From contig DLRK01000073.1 of NCBI GenBank assembly GCA_002501065.1, forward strand, positions 1 to 22,972: DNA of 22,972 bases. Reading direction: 5' to 3'. The notes under the pieces were generated by a model that saw only the letters and a program-made list of their open reading frames with translations, searched no databases and had not been told where the DNA came from. Below, in pieces: positions 1 to 7,612 of this stretch. Positions within the stretch are counted from its first letter, which is position 1; the number at the start of each line of letters is the position of its first letter. The position numbers and the translations under genes are program-made. This stretch comes from Akkermansiaceae bacterium UBA7890. Its GTDB lineage: Bacteria; Verrucomicrobiota; Verrucomicrobiia; Verrucomicrobiales; Akkermansiaceae.

Positions 1-1
1 G

Positions 2-454
2 TACAAGCGCTACACCCACGAGGGCGGGGTGGCCACCCCGCTGATTGTGCACTGGCCGCACCAGGTCAAGGCCAGGGGGGAACTCCGCCACGCGCCCGGT
101 CACCTCATTGATATCGCGCCCACCTGCCTTGCGGCAGCGGGCTTGGCGGCTGAAGGCATGGAGGGAGAGAGTTTATTGCCTGTTTTTGCCGGGGACAGGA
201 AACAGGAACGCACGCTTTTCTGGGAGCACGAGGGCAACCGCGCTATCCGCAGGGGAAACTACAAGCTGGTGGCCATCCATGACACTCCCTGGGAGCTCTA
301 CGACATGGACAGGGATCGCAGCGAATTGAACGACCTCTCCCGCGCCATGCCCGGGAAGGTTGAGGAGTTGCAACGTGCTTACGAAGCCTGGGCCAGGCGG
401 GTGGGTGCCAAGCCTTGGAATGAAGTGAACGTGAAGAAGAAAAAGAAGCAATGA
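2..454 (+). CDS. Sulfatase (arylsulfatase A-like), C-terminal fragment
   Basis: The gene enters from the left edge, so the catalytic N-terminus with the formylglycine motif is outside the window. The reading frame is open from base 2. The visible part holds the conserved late sulfatase segment YKRYTHEGGVATPLIVHWP, then the HLIDIAPTCLAAAG segment, the FWEHEGNRAIRRGNYKLVA strand region, and the C-terminal LYDMDRDRSELNDLS motif shared by type I sulfatases (alkaline phosphatase superfamily). The protein ends in a lysine-rich tail. Such enzymes hydrolyse sulfate esters, often on algal or host polysaccharides, and are usually exported; a signal peptide cannot be checked here. The gene converges on bioA, with only 15 bases between the stops. 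Family assignment is secure; the substrate is unknown. Confidence 0.9.
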   Translation, partial: YKRYTHEGGVATPLIVHWPHQVKARGELRHAPGHLIDIAPTCLAAAGLAAEGMEGESLLPVFAGDRKQERTLFWEHEGNRAIRRGNYKLVAIHDTPWELYDMDRDRSELNDLSRAMPGKVEELQRAYEAWARRVGAKPWNEVNVKKKKKQ

Positions 455-469
455 AGGTTGATTTCATCA

Positions 470-1750
470 TCACACCTCCTCTACGGCCCTGCCCAGCGCT
501 TCACACGCTCCGATAATCTCTTCCGTCGTGCTGCACAGGGGCGGCATCAGCACGATGGTGTCCCTGATGGGGCGGGTCAGCAATCCGTGGGCGCGGGCTG
601 CGACACAGACCCGCTCTCCCATGCGTTCGGCGGCTGGAAAACGTTCTCCACTTTCCTGCCGCAGCTCGAGTCCGGCAATGAGCCCGCACTGGCGCACCTC
701 GTGCACGGAAGGATGAACAATCGCTTCAAGCCCCTGCGCGAGGGCCTCCACCCGGGGCGAAAGCCCCTCCAGCACACTCTCTTTCTCAAACACCTCCAGG
801 CTGGCCAGGGCCGCGGCACAGCCAAGCTGGTTGGCGGTATAGCTATGTCCGTAGTGGAACGTGCGCTCCCTCTCCCCGAGGAAGGCATCAAAGATCGCCT
901 CGGTCGTCAGAGTGGCGGCCAGGGGCAGGTAGCCCCCGGTCAACCCCTTGGCGAGGCAGAGGAAATCCGGGATGACCTCTTCCTGCTGGCAGGCGAACAT
1001 CGTCCCGGTGCGCCCGAAACCGGTCATCACCTCATCGAGGATCAGGTGAACTCCATGCCCGTCACACCAGGCCCGGATCTCCGCCAGTTGCCCCACGGGC
1101 CAGGGCCGCATTTCGTTGACCCCCTGGATCAGGGGCTCCAGCACCACCGCAGCCGTAATCGCAATTTCCGCGGCGGACAGCGCGCGCAAATCCGCAAGCG
1201 AGCCCACCCTTGTTGCAGGAAAGCCGAAGCTGCGAAAACGATCGAAAAAGAGTGAGACTCCTCCCAGCGACGCGGCCCCCATGGTGTCCCCGTGGTAGGC
1301 ATTCTCGAAGGAGACGAAACTGGTCCGTTCGGGCTCACCGGATTGCTGGCGGTACTGGATCGCCATCTTGATGGCAACCTCCACCGCGGTGGATCCGTCA
1401 TCCGAGAAGAAGACCCGCTCCAGCGTGCCAGGGGGAAAGAAATCGACCAGCCGTCTGGCCAGTTCCGCGGCCCGGGGATTGGCGAACCCCAGAAACGAGG
1501 TGTGCGCGATCTCATCGAGCTGGGTCCTGAGGGCCTCATCGAGCCGGGGATGGCGGTGACCGTGGATATTGGTCCAGATACTCGAGTTGCCATCGAAGTA
1601 ACGCCGTCCTTCCGTATCGATCAACCACGGGCCCTCCCCTCCGACGAGCACCACTTCCTCCCCCGCCTTCCCCCACTCCGCGTGCTGAGTGAAGGGATGC
1701 CAGCAATGCTGCCGGTCCCACTCCCGCCAACTGTCCGCGTCACTGCTCAC
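470..1750 (-). CDS. bioA: Adenosylmethionine-8-amino-7-oxononanoate aminotransferase (BioA)
   Basis: This is a PLP enzyme of biotin synthesis. It uses S-adenosylmethionine as amino donor to turn 8-amino-7-oxononanoate into 7,8-diaminononanoate. The 426-residue product has the usual BioA length. It begins with the WDRQHCWHPFTQ segment typical of BioA (residues 11-22). It has YHGDTMG (152-158), the PLP-ring aspartate in LDEVMTGFGRTG (238-249), the Schiff-base lysine K268 in LAKGLTGGYLPLAA, and GHSYTANQLGCAAA (301-314). The start is GTG and overlaps the TGA of the upstream 98-residue gene as GTGA, so translation is probably coupled. No other bio genes are in the window, so biotin synthesis is split over the genome. 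Confidence is high because of the BioA-specific N-terminus. Confidence 0.95.
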   Translation of the reverse strand: MSSDADSWREWDRQHCWHPFTQHAEWGKAGEEVVLVGGEGPWLIDTEGRRYFDGNSSIWTNIHGHRHPRLDEALRTQLDEIAHTSFLGFANPRAAELARRLVDFFPPGTLERVFFSDDGSTAVEVAIKMAIQYRQQSGEPERTSFVSFENAYHGDTMGAASLGGVSLFFDRFRSFGFPATRVGSLADLRALSAAEIAITAAVVLEPLIQGVNEMRPWPVGQLAEIRAWCDGHGVHLILDEVMTGFGRTGTMFACQQEEVIPDFLCLAKGLTGGYLPLAATLTTEAIFDAFLGERERTFHYGHSYTANQLGCAAALASLEVFEKESVLEGLSPRVEALAQGLEAIVHPSVHEVRQCGLIAGLELRQESGERFPAAERMGERVCVAARAHGLLTRPIRDTIVLMPPLCSTTEEIIGACEALGRAVEEV

Positions 1751-2043
1751 TGGTCCCCCTTGTCGCCACCTCTCTCCCCAGGAGCATCCGGATCCCCTTC
1801 CGTCAGATCCTCCAGTCTCTTGTCAATCCGTTCGAGAAACTGCCATGGGCAACGCCCCCGTTGGTACTTGCGCCAGAGCACCTCGCGCAGCTTGCGCCAC
1901 TCTTCCTCGCCGATGGGATCATGCAGCTGCCACTCCTCCTCATCCTTGAGCTTGGACTGCAAGGTCCAGTTCGTGGAGTGATGGGAGGCCCGGTAAAACC
2001 GGACTCCCTGCTCGGTGTGTTCACGCCAGGAATGCCGCTGCAT
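1747..2043 (-). CDS. Conserved-looking small hypothetical protein, 98 aa, coupled to bioA
   Basis: I recognise no named family. The 98-residue product is rich in Trp, Glu, Arg and Lys. A compact core runs from about residue 6 to 80, with a REHTEQGVRFYRASHH segment, two acidic stretches around DEEEW and GEEEW, and a basic LREVLWRKYQRGR helix, then a disordered Gly/Asp/Glu tail. There is no signal peptide or membrane segment, so it is probably cytosolic. ATG at 2043 was chosen because GGGGGAGG lies just before it (spacing about 3 nt). The stop overlaps the GTG of bioA by 4 bases, which supports both a real gene and co-expression with bioA. A role in biotin metabolism is only a guess from this coupling. 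Confidence 0.75.
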   Translation of the reverse strand: MQRHSWREHTEQGVRFYRASHHSTNWTLQSKLKDEEEWQLHDPIGEEEWRKLREVLWRKYQRGRCPWQFLERIDKRLEDLTEGDPDAPGERGGDKGDQ

Positions 2044-2130
2044 GCGCCTCCCCCATACGGGTCTGTGCCCAAATCCCAAGAACAAACACGATTTGACTTT
2101 TTGCCCCTGCCGCCTACAGATCGCAACGAA
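2044..2130. promoter_or_regulatory. Divergent promoter region between the bioA unit and the CPBP protease gene
   Basis: The 87 bases separate two divergent units, so both promoters should lie here or inside the genes. For the rightward gene the best hexamers are TTGACT at 2093-2098 (5 of 6 to the -35 consensus) and TACAGA at 2115-2120 (weak), 16 bases apart. That would place the transcript start almost on the ATG at 2131. No convincing leftward promoter was seen. Confidence 0.25.
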
Positions 2131-3213
2131 ATGAGAGTGCTCAGAAGCGACGCCGCCAAGCTCGTGCTCTATCTCATTTCCTGCTTCCTCCTGGCCGCCC
2201 TCGCCACTCCCTGGCTCTACAATGCCGGCACCATGCTCGGCGAGGCCACCGAAGAGCGGAGCTTCAACGGGGTGATCGACTACATCGGCGAACACGCCCG
2301 GAAGGCGGAATTCCCGAAGTACTTCAAGCGCTGCCTGCTGGCAGCCGCCCTCCTGCTGTCGTTCCCCCTCCTCTTCGCTCTCAGACTGCGCCGGGAGCCC
2401 GCTCCTCTGCGTGATTCTCCCTGGTCGGTCTATCTCCCCTCCCGCATGGTGGCACCATCAGGCGGGCAACCGCTCCGCAACAGCAAGTGGGGTCCGCTTC
2501 AGCTCCTGACCGGATTCATCCTCGCCGCCGGACTTCTCTTCGGCATGGGATGGCTCCTTATCTCGATGGAATGGTTCACCCTCAGGGATCCCGTCCCCTG
2601 GAACATGGCGTGGAAAAAATCGGTTGGACCCGCCATCACGGCTTCGCTCCTGGAAGAGATCATCTTCCGGGGCGTCTTTCTCGGCATTTGCCTGCGTGCA
2701 TTCCGCCCTGCCACCGCGATCATTGTCGTGTCTCTCCTCTTCTCGGCCCTCCACTTTCTCCAACCCCCGAACGATGTGGCCGTCTTCGTCCAGGACGCGG
2801 CCATTCCCGCGGGAGCCATCTACATCGATCCCAACAGCCCCCTCTCCGGGTTCCAGTTACTCCAGGCCATTGTGATGCGCTTCCAGAATTTCGAACTCGT
2901 CTTCTTCGAGTTCATCTCGTTGACCGTGGTCGGTCTGATTCTGGCCTACTCGCGCTATGCCACCGCCTCCCTTTGGCTCCCCATCGGACTCCACACGGGC
3001 TGGATCTTCGCCTACAGCTCCTTCAAACGCATCGCCATCCGCACTTCCGAGCTGAATGAAGACCTGCGCTACCTCATCGGCTCCAATCTCAAGGAAGGTC
3101 TGGTCCCCCTTGCCACCCTGTCGCTCACCGCTCTTCTCGTCATGCTCTTTGTCCGAATCTTCCCCAGTCGAGCTACTCGTCCCGACGAAGGAACGATTCC
3201 CCCCGAGGACTGA
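2131..3213 (+). CDS. CPBP (CAAX protease/Abi) family intramembrane metalloprotease
   Basis: This is a 360-residue polytopic inner-membrane protein. Hydrophobic segments lie near residues 10-28, 69-85, 124-146, 165-205, 255-275 and 323-343. The family catalytic motifs are present: EEIIFRG (E175, E176, R180), FSALHF with H208, and a third motif LPIGLHTGW with H288. Known relatives are Rce1-type CAAX proteases and bacterial Abi proteins; their substrates in bacteria are mostly unknown. An insert of about 45 residues separates the second and third motifs. ATG 2131 was preferred over in-frame GTG 1861 because the upstream part would overlap the opposite-strand 98-residue gene and lacks membrane character. 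No Shine-Dalgarno site precedes it. comF follows on the same strand after 94 bases. Confidence 0.88.
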   Translation: MRVLRSDAAKLVLYLISCFLLAALATPWLYNAGTMLGEATEERSFNGVIDYIGEHARKAEFPKYFKRCLLAAALLLSFPLLFALRLRREPAPLRDSPWSVYLPSRMVAPSGGQPLRNSKWGPLQLLTGFILAAGLLFGMGWLLISMEWFTLRDPVPWNMAWKKSVGPAITASLLEEIIFRGVFLGICLRAFRPATAIIVVSLLFSALHFLQPPNDVAVFVQDAAIPAGAIYIDPNSPLSGFQLLQAIVMRFQNFELVFFEFISLTVVGLILAYSRYATASLWLPIGLHTGWIFAYSSFKRIAIRTSELNEDLRYLIGSNLKEGLVPLATLSLTALLVMLFVRIFPSRATRPDEGTIPPED

Positions 3214-3260
3214 AGCACCAGGCTCGCGGGATCCCTTCAACAGCGAACTCGTGACCCGAT

Positions 3261-3273
3261 GTTCCCCGGGAAC
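3261..3273. repeat. 13-bp perfect palindrome upstream of comF
   Basis: GTTCCC-C-GGGAAC is perfectly symmetric around one central base and lies 34 bases before the comF start. It could be a binding site for a dimeric regulator. It resembles the LexA type TGTTC-N-GAACA, but the spacer is 5 rather than the 4 I recall for Verrucomicrobia, and the last base is T. The function is unproven. Confidence 0.35.
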
Positions 3274-3307
3274 TGTGCGGTCCCTGCATTGCTCTGGAAA
3301 TTGTCTC

Positions 3308-4060
3308 ATGGCCCTGAATAGTTCTTCCAAGATGTCCCCCGCCCGCTGGCTCGATTTCCTCTACCCGCCATCTTGCGCCCTTTGCCGGGCCCCCCTCCGG
3401 GACGGGCGCTACCTCTGCCTCCCCTGCCGGGACGGTCTTCCGCGAATCGAGAAGCCCTATTGCATCCAATGTGGCGAACAGATCGAGGGATTCGTGCCTG
3501 AGGACACGCTCTGCAGTCAATGCCGCGGATTGGAGTTCACCTTCGAATTTGCCCGGGCGGCTGCCAGCGCACATGGCCAGGCACGCGAACTCATGCACGC
3601 CTACAAGTATGGAAGACAGATCCATCTGCATCGTGAACTTGCGCTTCTGACCGAAGAAGCCTGGGACGATCCACGGGTGGCCACGCAATGTGATCCCCCC
3701 TGGGTCCTCGTCCCCGTCCCCCTGCACTGGCGACGGCAGCGATGGCGCTGGTTCAATCAATCCTACGAGATCGCAAGAATCCTGGCCCAACGGCGCAAAC
3801 TGCGCTGTGAGCAGGCTCTGCGACGCGTTCGCCACACCAATCAGCAGACCCTCCTCAATCGAACCGAACGCCTTGCCAACCTGCGCGGGGCTTTCCGTCT
3901 AAGCGGTCGCGAACGGCGGGTCCAGAGCCTCCGGAATAATCCCGTTCTGCTTGTTGACGATGTATTCACAACCGGTTCAACCGCAGAGGAATGCGCCCGC
4001 GTCCTGATTGAGGAAGGAGGGGCCGAAAAGGTGGTTGTCCTCACCGTCCTGCGAGGATAA
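3308..4060 (+). CDS. comF: ComF family phosphoribosyltransferase-like protein
   Basis: The 250-residue product matches the ComF/GntX family, associated with DNA uptake in competent bacteria. The N-terminus carries four CxxC pairs (C23/C26, C37/C40, C52/C55, C69/C72) that look like the double zinc-ribbon. It is followed by HAYKYGRQ (97-104), the VPVPLHWRRQRWRWFNQS family signature (135-152) and the PRPP-binding loop VLLVDDVFTTGST (213-225). It is cytosolic. The biochemical activity of ComF remains unclear. ATG 3308 was chosen; ATG 3332 is a possible alternative, and neither has a clear ribosome site. The longer reading frame to 3056 overlaps the protease gene and is rejected. No other competence genes are in the window. 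Confidence 0.9.
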   Translation: MALNSSSKMSPARWLDFLYPPSCALCRAPLRDGRYLCLPCRDGLPRIEKPYCIQCGEQIEGFVPEDTLCSQCRGLEFTFEFARAAASAHGQARELMHAYKYGRQIHLHRELALLTEEAWDDPRVATQCDPPWVLVPVPLHWRRQRWRWFNQSYEIARILAQRRKLRCEQALRRVRHTNQQTLLNRTERLANLRGAFRLSGRERRVQSLRNNPVLLVDDVFTTGSTAEECARVLIEEGGAEKVVVLTVLRG

Positions 4061-4166
4061 TATTCAAGTGCTCCACCGCCCGTAGATTTCCTTTCCGCGC
4101 CAGTAATCCCAAGCGAAGACCAGCAGCCGTCTCGCATATTCCTTTCAAGACTTAGCGCTCCCCGCC

Positions 4167-5000
4167 ATGGGTATCTTTGACAAGCCGAAGCTCCGTCGTG
4201 GCAAAAAGAAGAAGGATGTGGTCCCCGATGATCTCTGGACCAAGTGCCCGGATTGCGGTGAGTTGATCCACACTCTGGACCTCAAGCAGAACTACCAGGT
4301 CTGCACCCACTGCAGCCACCACTTCCTCATGGATGCGCACGATCGCATCACCCTCCTGACCGACCCTGACAGCTTCGAGGAGACCGACGAATCCCTGCAG
4401 TCCGCCAACCCGCTCGACTTCGAAAATTACGACGACAAGATCGCGCTCCTCAAGGAAAAGACCAAGATGAATGAGGCGGTGATCACGGGACGTGCAAGCA
4501 TTGGCCGCCATCCCGTCATGCTGGCGGTCATGGGCTTCAAGTTCTTCGCCGGATCAATGGGCTCGGTGGTCGGCGAGAAGATCACCCGGGCCATAGAACT
4601 CGCCACCGAGGAGAAACGCGCGCTCATCATCATCTCCTCCTCCTCCGGTGCCCGCATGCAGGAAGGGATGCTTTCCCTCATGCAGATGGCCAAAACCTGC
4701 GGCGCCATTGCCCGGCACAACAATGCCGGACTGCCCTACCTCTCCGTCTTCACCCACCCCACTACCGGGGGTGTGACCGCCTCCTTTGCCTCCATCGGCG
4801 ACATCAACCTGGCTGAGCCCAGGTGCATGATCGGCTTTGCCGGACCACGCGTGGTCAAGGAAACCACCCATCAGGATCTTCCTCCGGGCTTCCAGACAGC
4901 TGAGTTCATGCTTGAGCACGGCCTCATCGACTCCATCGTGGAACGCCGTTTTCTACGCGAGCGACTGGTTCAACTGCTGGGCTACATGATGCCCGTCTAG
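4167..5000 (+). CDS. accD: Acetyl-CoA carboxylase carboxyltransferase subunit beta (AccD)
   Basis: This is the beta subunit of the carboxyltransferase half of acetyl-CoA carboxylase, which passes CO2 from biotin-BCCP to acetyl-CoA to make malonyl-CoA for fatty acids. The 277-residue product begins MGIFDKPKLRRGKKKKD, then has the four-cysteine zinc finger (C27, C30, C46, C49). It also has the conserved SSSSGARMQEGMLSLMQMAK block and the GGVTASFASIGD oxyanion region. The length is normal for the short AccD type. ATG 4167 fits the usual family N-terminus; no Shine-Dalgarno is visible. folC starts 16 bases after the stop, the same accD-folC order as in E. coli. The partner AccA is not in the window. 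The need for biotin links it in theory to bioA nearby. Confidence 0.97.
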   Translation: MGIFDKPKLRRGKKKKDVVPDDLWTKCPDCGELIHTLDLKQNYQVCTHCSHHFLMDAHDRITLLTDPDSFEETDESLQSANPLDFENYDDKIALLKEKTKMNEAVITGRASIGRHPVMLAVMGFKFFAGSMGSVVGEKITRAIELATEEKRALIIISSSSGARMQEGMLSLMQMAKTCGAIARHNNAGLPYLSVFTHPTTGGVTASFASIGDINLAEPRCMIGFAGPRVVKETTHQDLPPGFQTAEFMLEHGLIDSIVERRFLRERLVQLLGYMMPV

Positions 5001-5015
5001 AGTAAACCCTGACTG

Positions 5016-6242
5016 GTGAACTACTCAGAGGCTCTCGACTGGCTCTACTCCTCCCAGCTTTTCGGAATCAAGCTGGGCCTGGAGAATCCCAAGCGGCTCC
5101 TGCGCGAATACCTCGCGTATCCCCCGCGCAGGACCAGGGTCATTCACGTGGCGGGCACCAACGGCAAGGGCTCGACCTGTGCGTTCATAGAGTCAGTGGC
5201 CCGTGCAACCGGAACCCGCACGGGACTTTTCACTTCTCCCCATCTTGTCCGATACGGTGAGCGTATCCGCGTCTCAGGCATCGAAATCAACGAGGACGAA
5301 ATCGCCTCCCACCTCACCGCCCTGCGGGAGCTGGTGACGGAATGGGAGACCCATCCCACCTTCTTCGAGCTGAGCCTTGCCCTTGCCATGAAATATTTCA
5401 CTGAGCGTGCCTGCGAGCTGGTCATCCTCGAAACCGGGATGGGTGGACGCCTCGACGCCACCACCGCTGTCCCGGCCGATGTGGCGGTTCTCTCTCCCAT
5501 CGCCCTCGATCATCAGCAATGGCTGGGAGAAACCCTGGGCGAAATCGCGGCAGAGAAGGCTTCCATCATCGTTCCCAGGAAGAAGGTCTTCTCTTCCCCG
5601 CAACTTCCCGAGGCACGCACCATCATTGAACAGGTTGCCAACGAGCGTCGCGCTCCCCTTGAGTTTGTCGAGAAACCGCTCCACGGCTACGCCCTGGGCC
5701 TGACCGGAGAACACCAGCACGAAAACGCCGCTCTGGCCCTGGCGGCTCTCCACTCCGCCGGCATCACCCTCAGCTATGAAACGGTAAAGGCCGGACTGGG
5801 TTCCACCAGCTGGCCCGGCCGCTTCGAACGCCTCGAGTCCGGCCCCGGGGCCATCGCCGCCGGACTCGTTCTGGATATCGCCCACAACCCCGCGGCGGCC
5901 GCTGCCCTGGCCGCCACCTGGGTGCGCAAGTTTGGTGAGGGCAAGGCCAACCTCATCTTCGGGGCGGTGGAATCCAAGGACATTGCCGGTATCCTGGAGG
6001 CTCTTCTTCCCATCGCGGACCGGATGCACTTCGTTCCCGTGAATTCGCCCCGGGCCCTACCACCTGCCGAACTGGCCACCCTGCTGCCCGCCAGTTTCCC
6101 GTCCGTCGAAGTCCACCAGAATCTGCAATCCGCCTTCGATGTTCCCGCGGCCCTCCCCACCCTGGTCACCGGGTCTGCCTTCCTCGTCGGGGAGGTGAAG
6201 GCCCTCCTGGATGATTCTCCCCACCGGCCGAGCACACAATAG
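5016..6242 (+). CDS. folC: Bifunctional folylpolyglutamate synthase/dihydrofolate synthase (FolC)
   Basis: FolC adds glutamate to dihydropteroate and to folates in the cytosol, keeping folates in the cell. The 408-residue product is a Mur-ligase-type ATP-dependent enzyme. The P-loop is HVAGTNGKGST (44-54), followed by TSPHLVRYGERIRV (73-86), ETGMGGRLDATT (139-150), the AAEKASI segment with K181 (the likely carbamylated lysine), HQHENAALALAA (233-244), WPGRFE (266-271) and DIAHNP (287-292). The start is GTG, 16 bases after the accD stop, without a ribosome site; coupling to accD is likely. Length and motifs are normal. Whether it has both activities or only one cannot be told from the sequence alone. 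Confidence 0.95.
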   Translation: MNYSEALDWLYSSQLFGIKLGLENPKRLLREYLAYPPRRTRVIHVAGTNGKGSTCAFIESVARATGTRTGLFTSPHLVRYGERIRVSGIEINEDEIASHLTALRELVTEWETHPTFFELSLALAMKYFTERACELVILETGMGGRLDATTAVPADVAVLSPIALDHQQWLGETLGEIAAEKASIIVPRKKVFSSPQLPEARTIIEQVANERRAPLEFVEKPLHGYALGLTGEHQHENAALALAALHSAGITLSYETVKAGLGSTSWPGRFERLESGPGAIAAGLVLDIAHNPAAAAALAATWVRKFGEGKANLIFGAVESKDIAGILEALLPIADRMHFVPVNSPRALPPAELATLLPASFPSVEVHQNLQSAFDVPAALPTLVTGSAFLVGEVKALLDDSPHRPSTQ

Positions 6243-6306
6243 CGATCGCGACATTCCGATTCACAGTGATCTCCCTGCGGTATACAGAAAGCTACTCCGA
6301 TCACCC

Positions 6307-7305
6307 ATGCGCGACCCGATCCCGCTCGAGACTGAGAACGGCCTCTACCTGACCGAGCTCGAATTGTTCCTCGACTCACGTCGTTCACGGGAGAACGGCT
6401 TCGTATCCCACGCCCATGCCGATCACTTCGGGCGCCATGAGAACATCCTCTGTTCCGAGCCCACTGCGCACCTCCTCAAGACACGCTACAACGTCGCCGA
6501 CGAGCGTCTCAATCCGCATCCCTTCCATGAACCCCTGGAAGTAGGCCCGTTCCGCCTGCAACTCCTCCCCGCAGGCCACATTTACGGGTCCGCCATGCTC
6601 CACGTGACCCGTAAGGCCGATGGAGAATCGCTCCTCTATACAGGGGATTTCAAGGTGCACCACAGCCTCACTGCCGAAGAACCCGTTTTCCGGCGGGCCG
6701 ACACCCTCGTGATGGAAACCACCTTCGGCGCTCCCAAATGGGTCTTTCCCGGCGAGAACGAGATCACCGGGATGATTCTCAACTTCGTCAACCAGTGCCT
6801 GGAAGAAGGTGTTGTCCCTGCTCTGCTCGCCTACTCCCTGGGCAAGGCCCAGGAGGTCCAGGCCATTCTCACCCGGTCCGGGATCCCGGCCGTCTCGCAC
6901 CCCGCGGTCGCAAAAATGACCGCGGCTTGTCGGGAAGCCGGTTGCCAGCTTCCTGAACCGCTCACCTTTGAGGGCACCGTTCCGGGCGGGCACGCCCTCA
7001 TCTGTCCCCCCAATGTGATGCGCTCGGAAGAATACCGGGCCATCCCCAACCTCAGAACTGCAATCCTCTCCGGCTGGGCTCTGGACACCAACGCCACCTA
7101 CCGCTTCGGCGTAGACGCAGCCTTTCCGCTATCCGACCACGCCGACTTCCCCGGGCTTCTCGACGCCGTCCGGCGTGTCAACCCCAGGCGCGTCGCCACC
7201 ATCCACGGCTACGCCAGGGAATTTTCCTCCGAACTACGCCGACAAAACTACGAAGCCTGGTCCGTCGACGGTGGCGACCAGATGGAGCTTGATCTGCAGC
7301 GCTAG
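6307..7305 (+). CDS. MBL-fold exonuclease, ligase-associated/CPSF-like type
   Basis: The 332-residue product is a metallo-beta-lactamase-fold nuclease. The zinc motif is SHAHADH (34-40), followed by GHIYGSAM with H91, TGDF with D114, ETTFGAPKWVFP (137-148), SDHADF (276-281) and IHGYA (299-303). The ETTFGxPxxxxP, AYSLGKAQ and SDHAD(W/F) blocks resemble the exonucleases usually encoded with an ATP-dependent DNA ligase and an Lhr-like helicase; from memory that is the closest group. Related proteins also process RNA 3' ends. Here it follows folC after 64 bases, and the next gene is on the other strand, so the usual repair partners are absent. ATG 6307 was chosen because the more upstream in-frame ATG at 6211 lies inside folC. 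Confidence 0.85.
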   Translation: MRDPIPLETENGLYLTELELFLDSRRSRENGFVSHAHADHFGRHENILCSEPTAHLLKTRYNVADERLNPHPFHEPLEVGPFRLQLLPAGHIYGSAMLHVTRKADGESLLYTGDFKVHHSLTAEEPVFRRADTLVMETTFGAPKWVFPGENEITGMILNFVNQCLEEGVVPALLAYSLGKAQEVQAILTRSGIPAVSHPAVAKMTAACREAGCQLPEPLTFEGTVPGGHALICPPNVMRSEEYRAIPNLRTAILSGWALDTNATYRFGVDAAFPLSDHADFPGLLDAVRRVNPRRVATIHGYAREFSSELRRQNYEAWSVDGGDQMELDLQR

Positions 7306-7357
7306 CCTGCAGGCCCGCGGGGACAATGGCTGCCTGGTCGGCGGGATCAGCATCCAT

Positions 7358-7507
7358 CTACTCACTCTGCGAACGGGGAGCGTCCCTGGGAGCAGGTGTG
7401 AGCCCGGGGGGGGTGCCTCCGAACATTCCCCGTCCCGCGAGGTAGCCCACGACCAGGCCCACTGCCACACCGGCCAGCAACATCCAGATGGAATAGCGGG
7501 AAGTCAT
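7358..7507 (-). CDS. Predicted 49-aa single-pass membrane miniprotein
   Basis: A short frame of 49 codons starts at ATG 7507 and ends at TAG 7358. The product has a short polar N-terminus (MTSRYS), a Gly/Val-rich hydrophobic helix at about residues 7-24 with a GxxxG-like pattern (VAVGLVVGYLAG), then a Pro/Gly-rich soluble tail. It could be a small membrane protein anchored with the tail outside, or a cleaved signal sequence. GGAGAGG lies 12 nt before the ATG, rather far. It is on the same strand as cysQ, 105 bases after it. The coding strand has a run of eight C (7406-7413) in the Thr-Pro-Pro-Gly codons. No family is recognised. Confidence 0.55.
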   Translation of the reverse strand: MTSRYSIWMLLAGVAVGLVVGYLAGRGMFGGTPPGLTPAPRDAPRSQSE

Positions 7508-7612
7508 TGAGTGAGTCTACCTCTCCATCCCCGGGTGGGGCAACTGCAAGACAGGGGCGGGTTGCGCCTGCGATCCCGGCCGGAGCTCTGCCCGATCACA
7601 CCGTCACCACGC

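Noticed and set aside
458..1255. Long plus-strand open frame over bioA
   Set aside because: It is the antisense shadow of bioA, with low-complexity composition and no family motifs. The minus-strand BioA motifs are unambiguous.
1861..2130. N-terminal extension of the CPBP protease frame
   Set aside because: It overlaps the well-supported 98-aa gene on the other strand and is not membrane-like. ATG 2131 begins just before the first hydrophobic segment.
3261..3273. Confident LexA box
   Set aside because: The spacer is 5 instead of 4 and one terminal base is wrong, so it is kept only as an unassigned palindrome.
7306..7357. Bidirectional terminator between the MBL gene and the miniprotein
   Set aside because: It contains the short palindrome CCTGCAGG but no stable stem followed by a T run.
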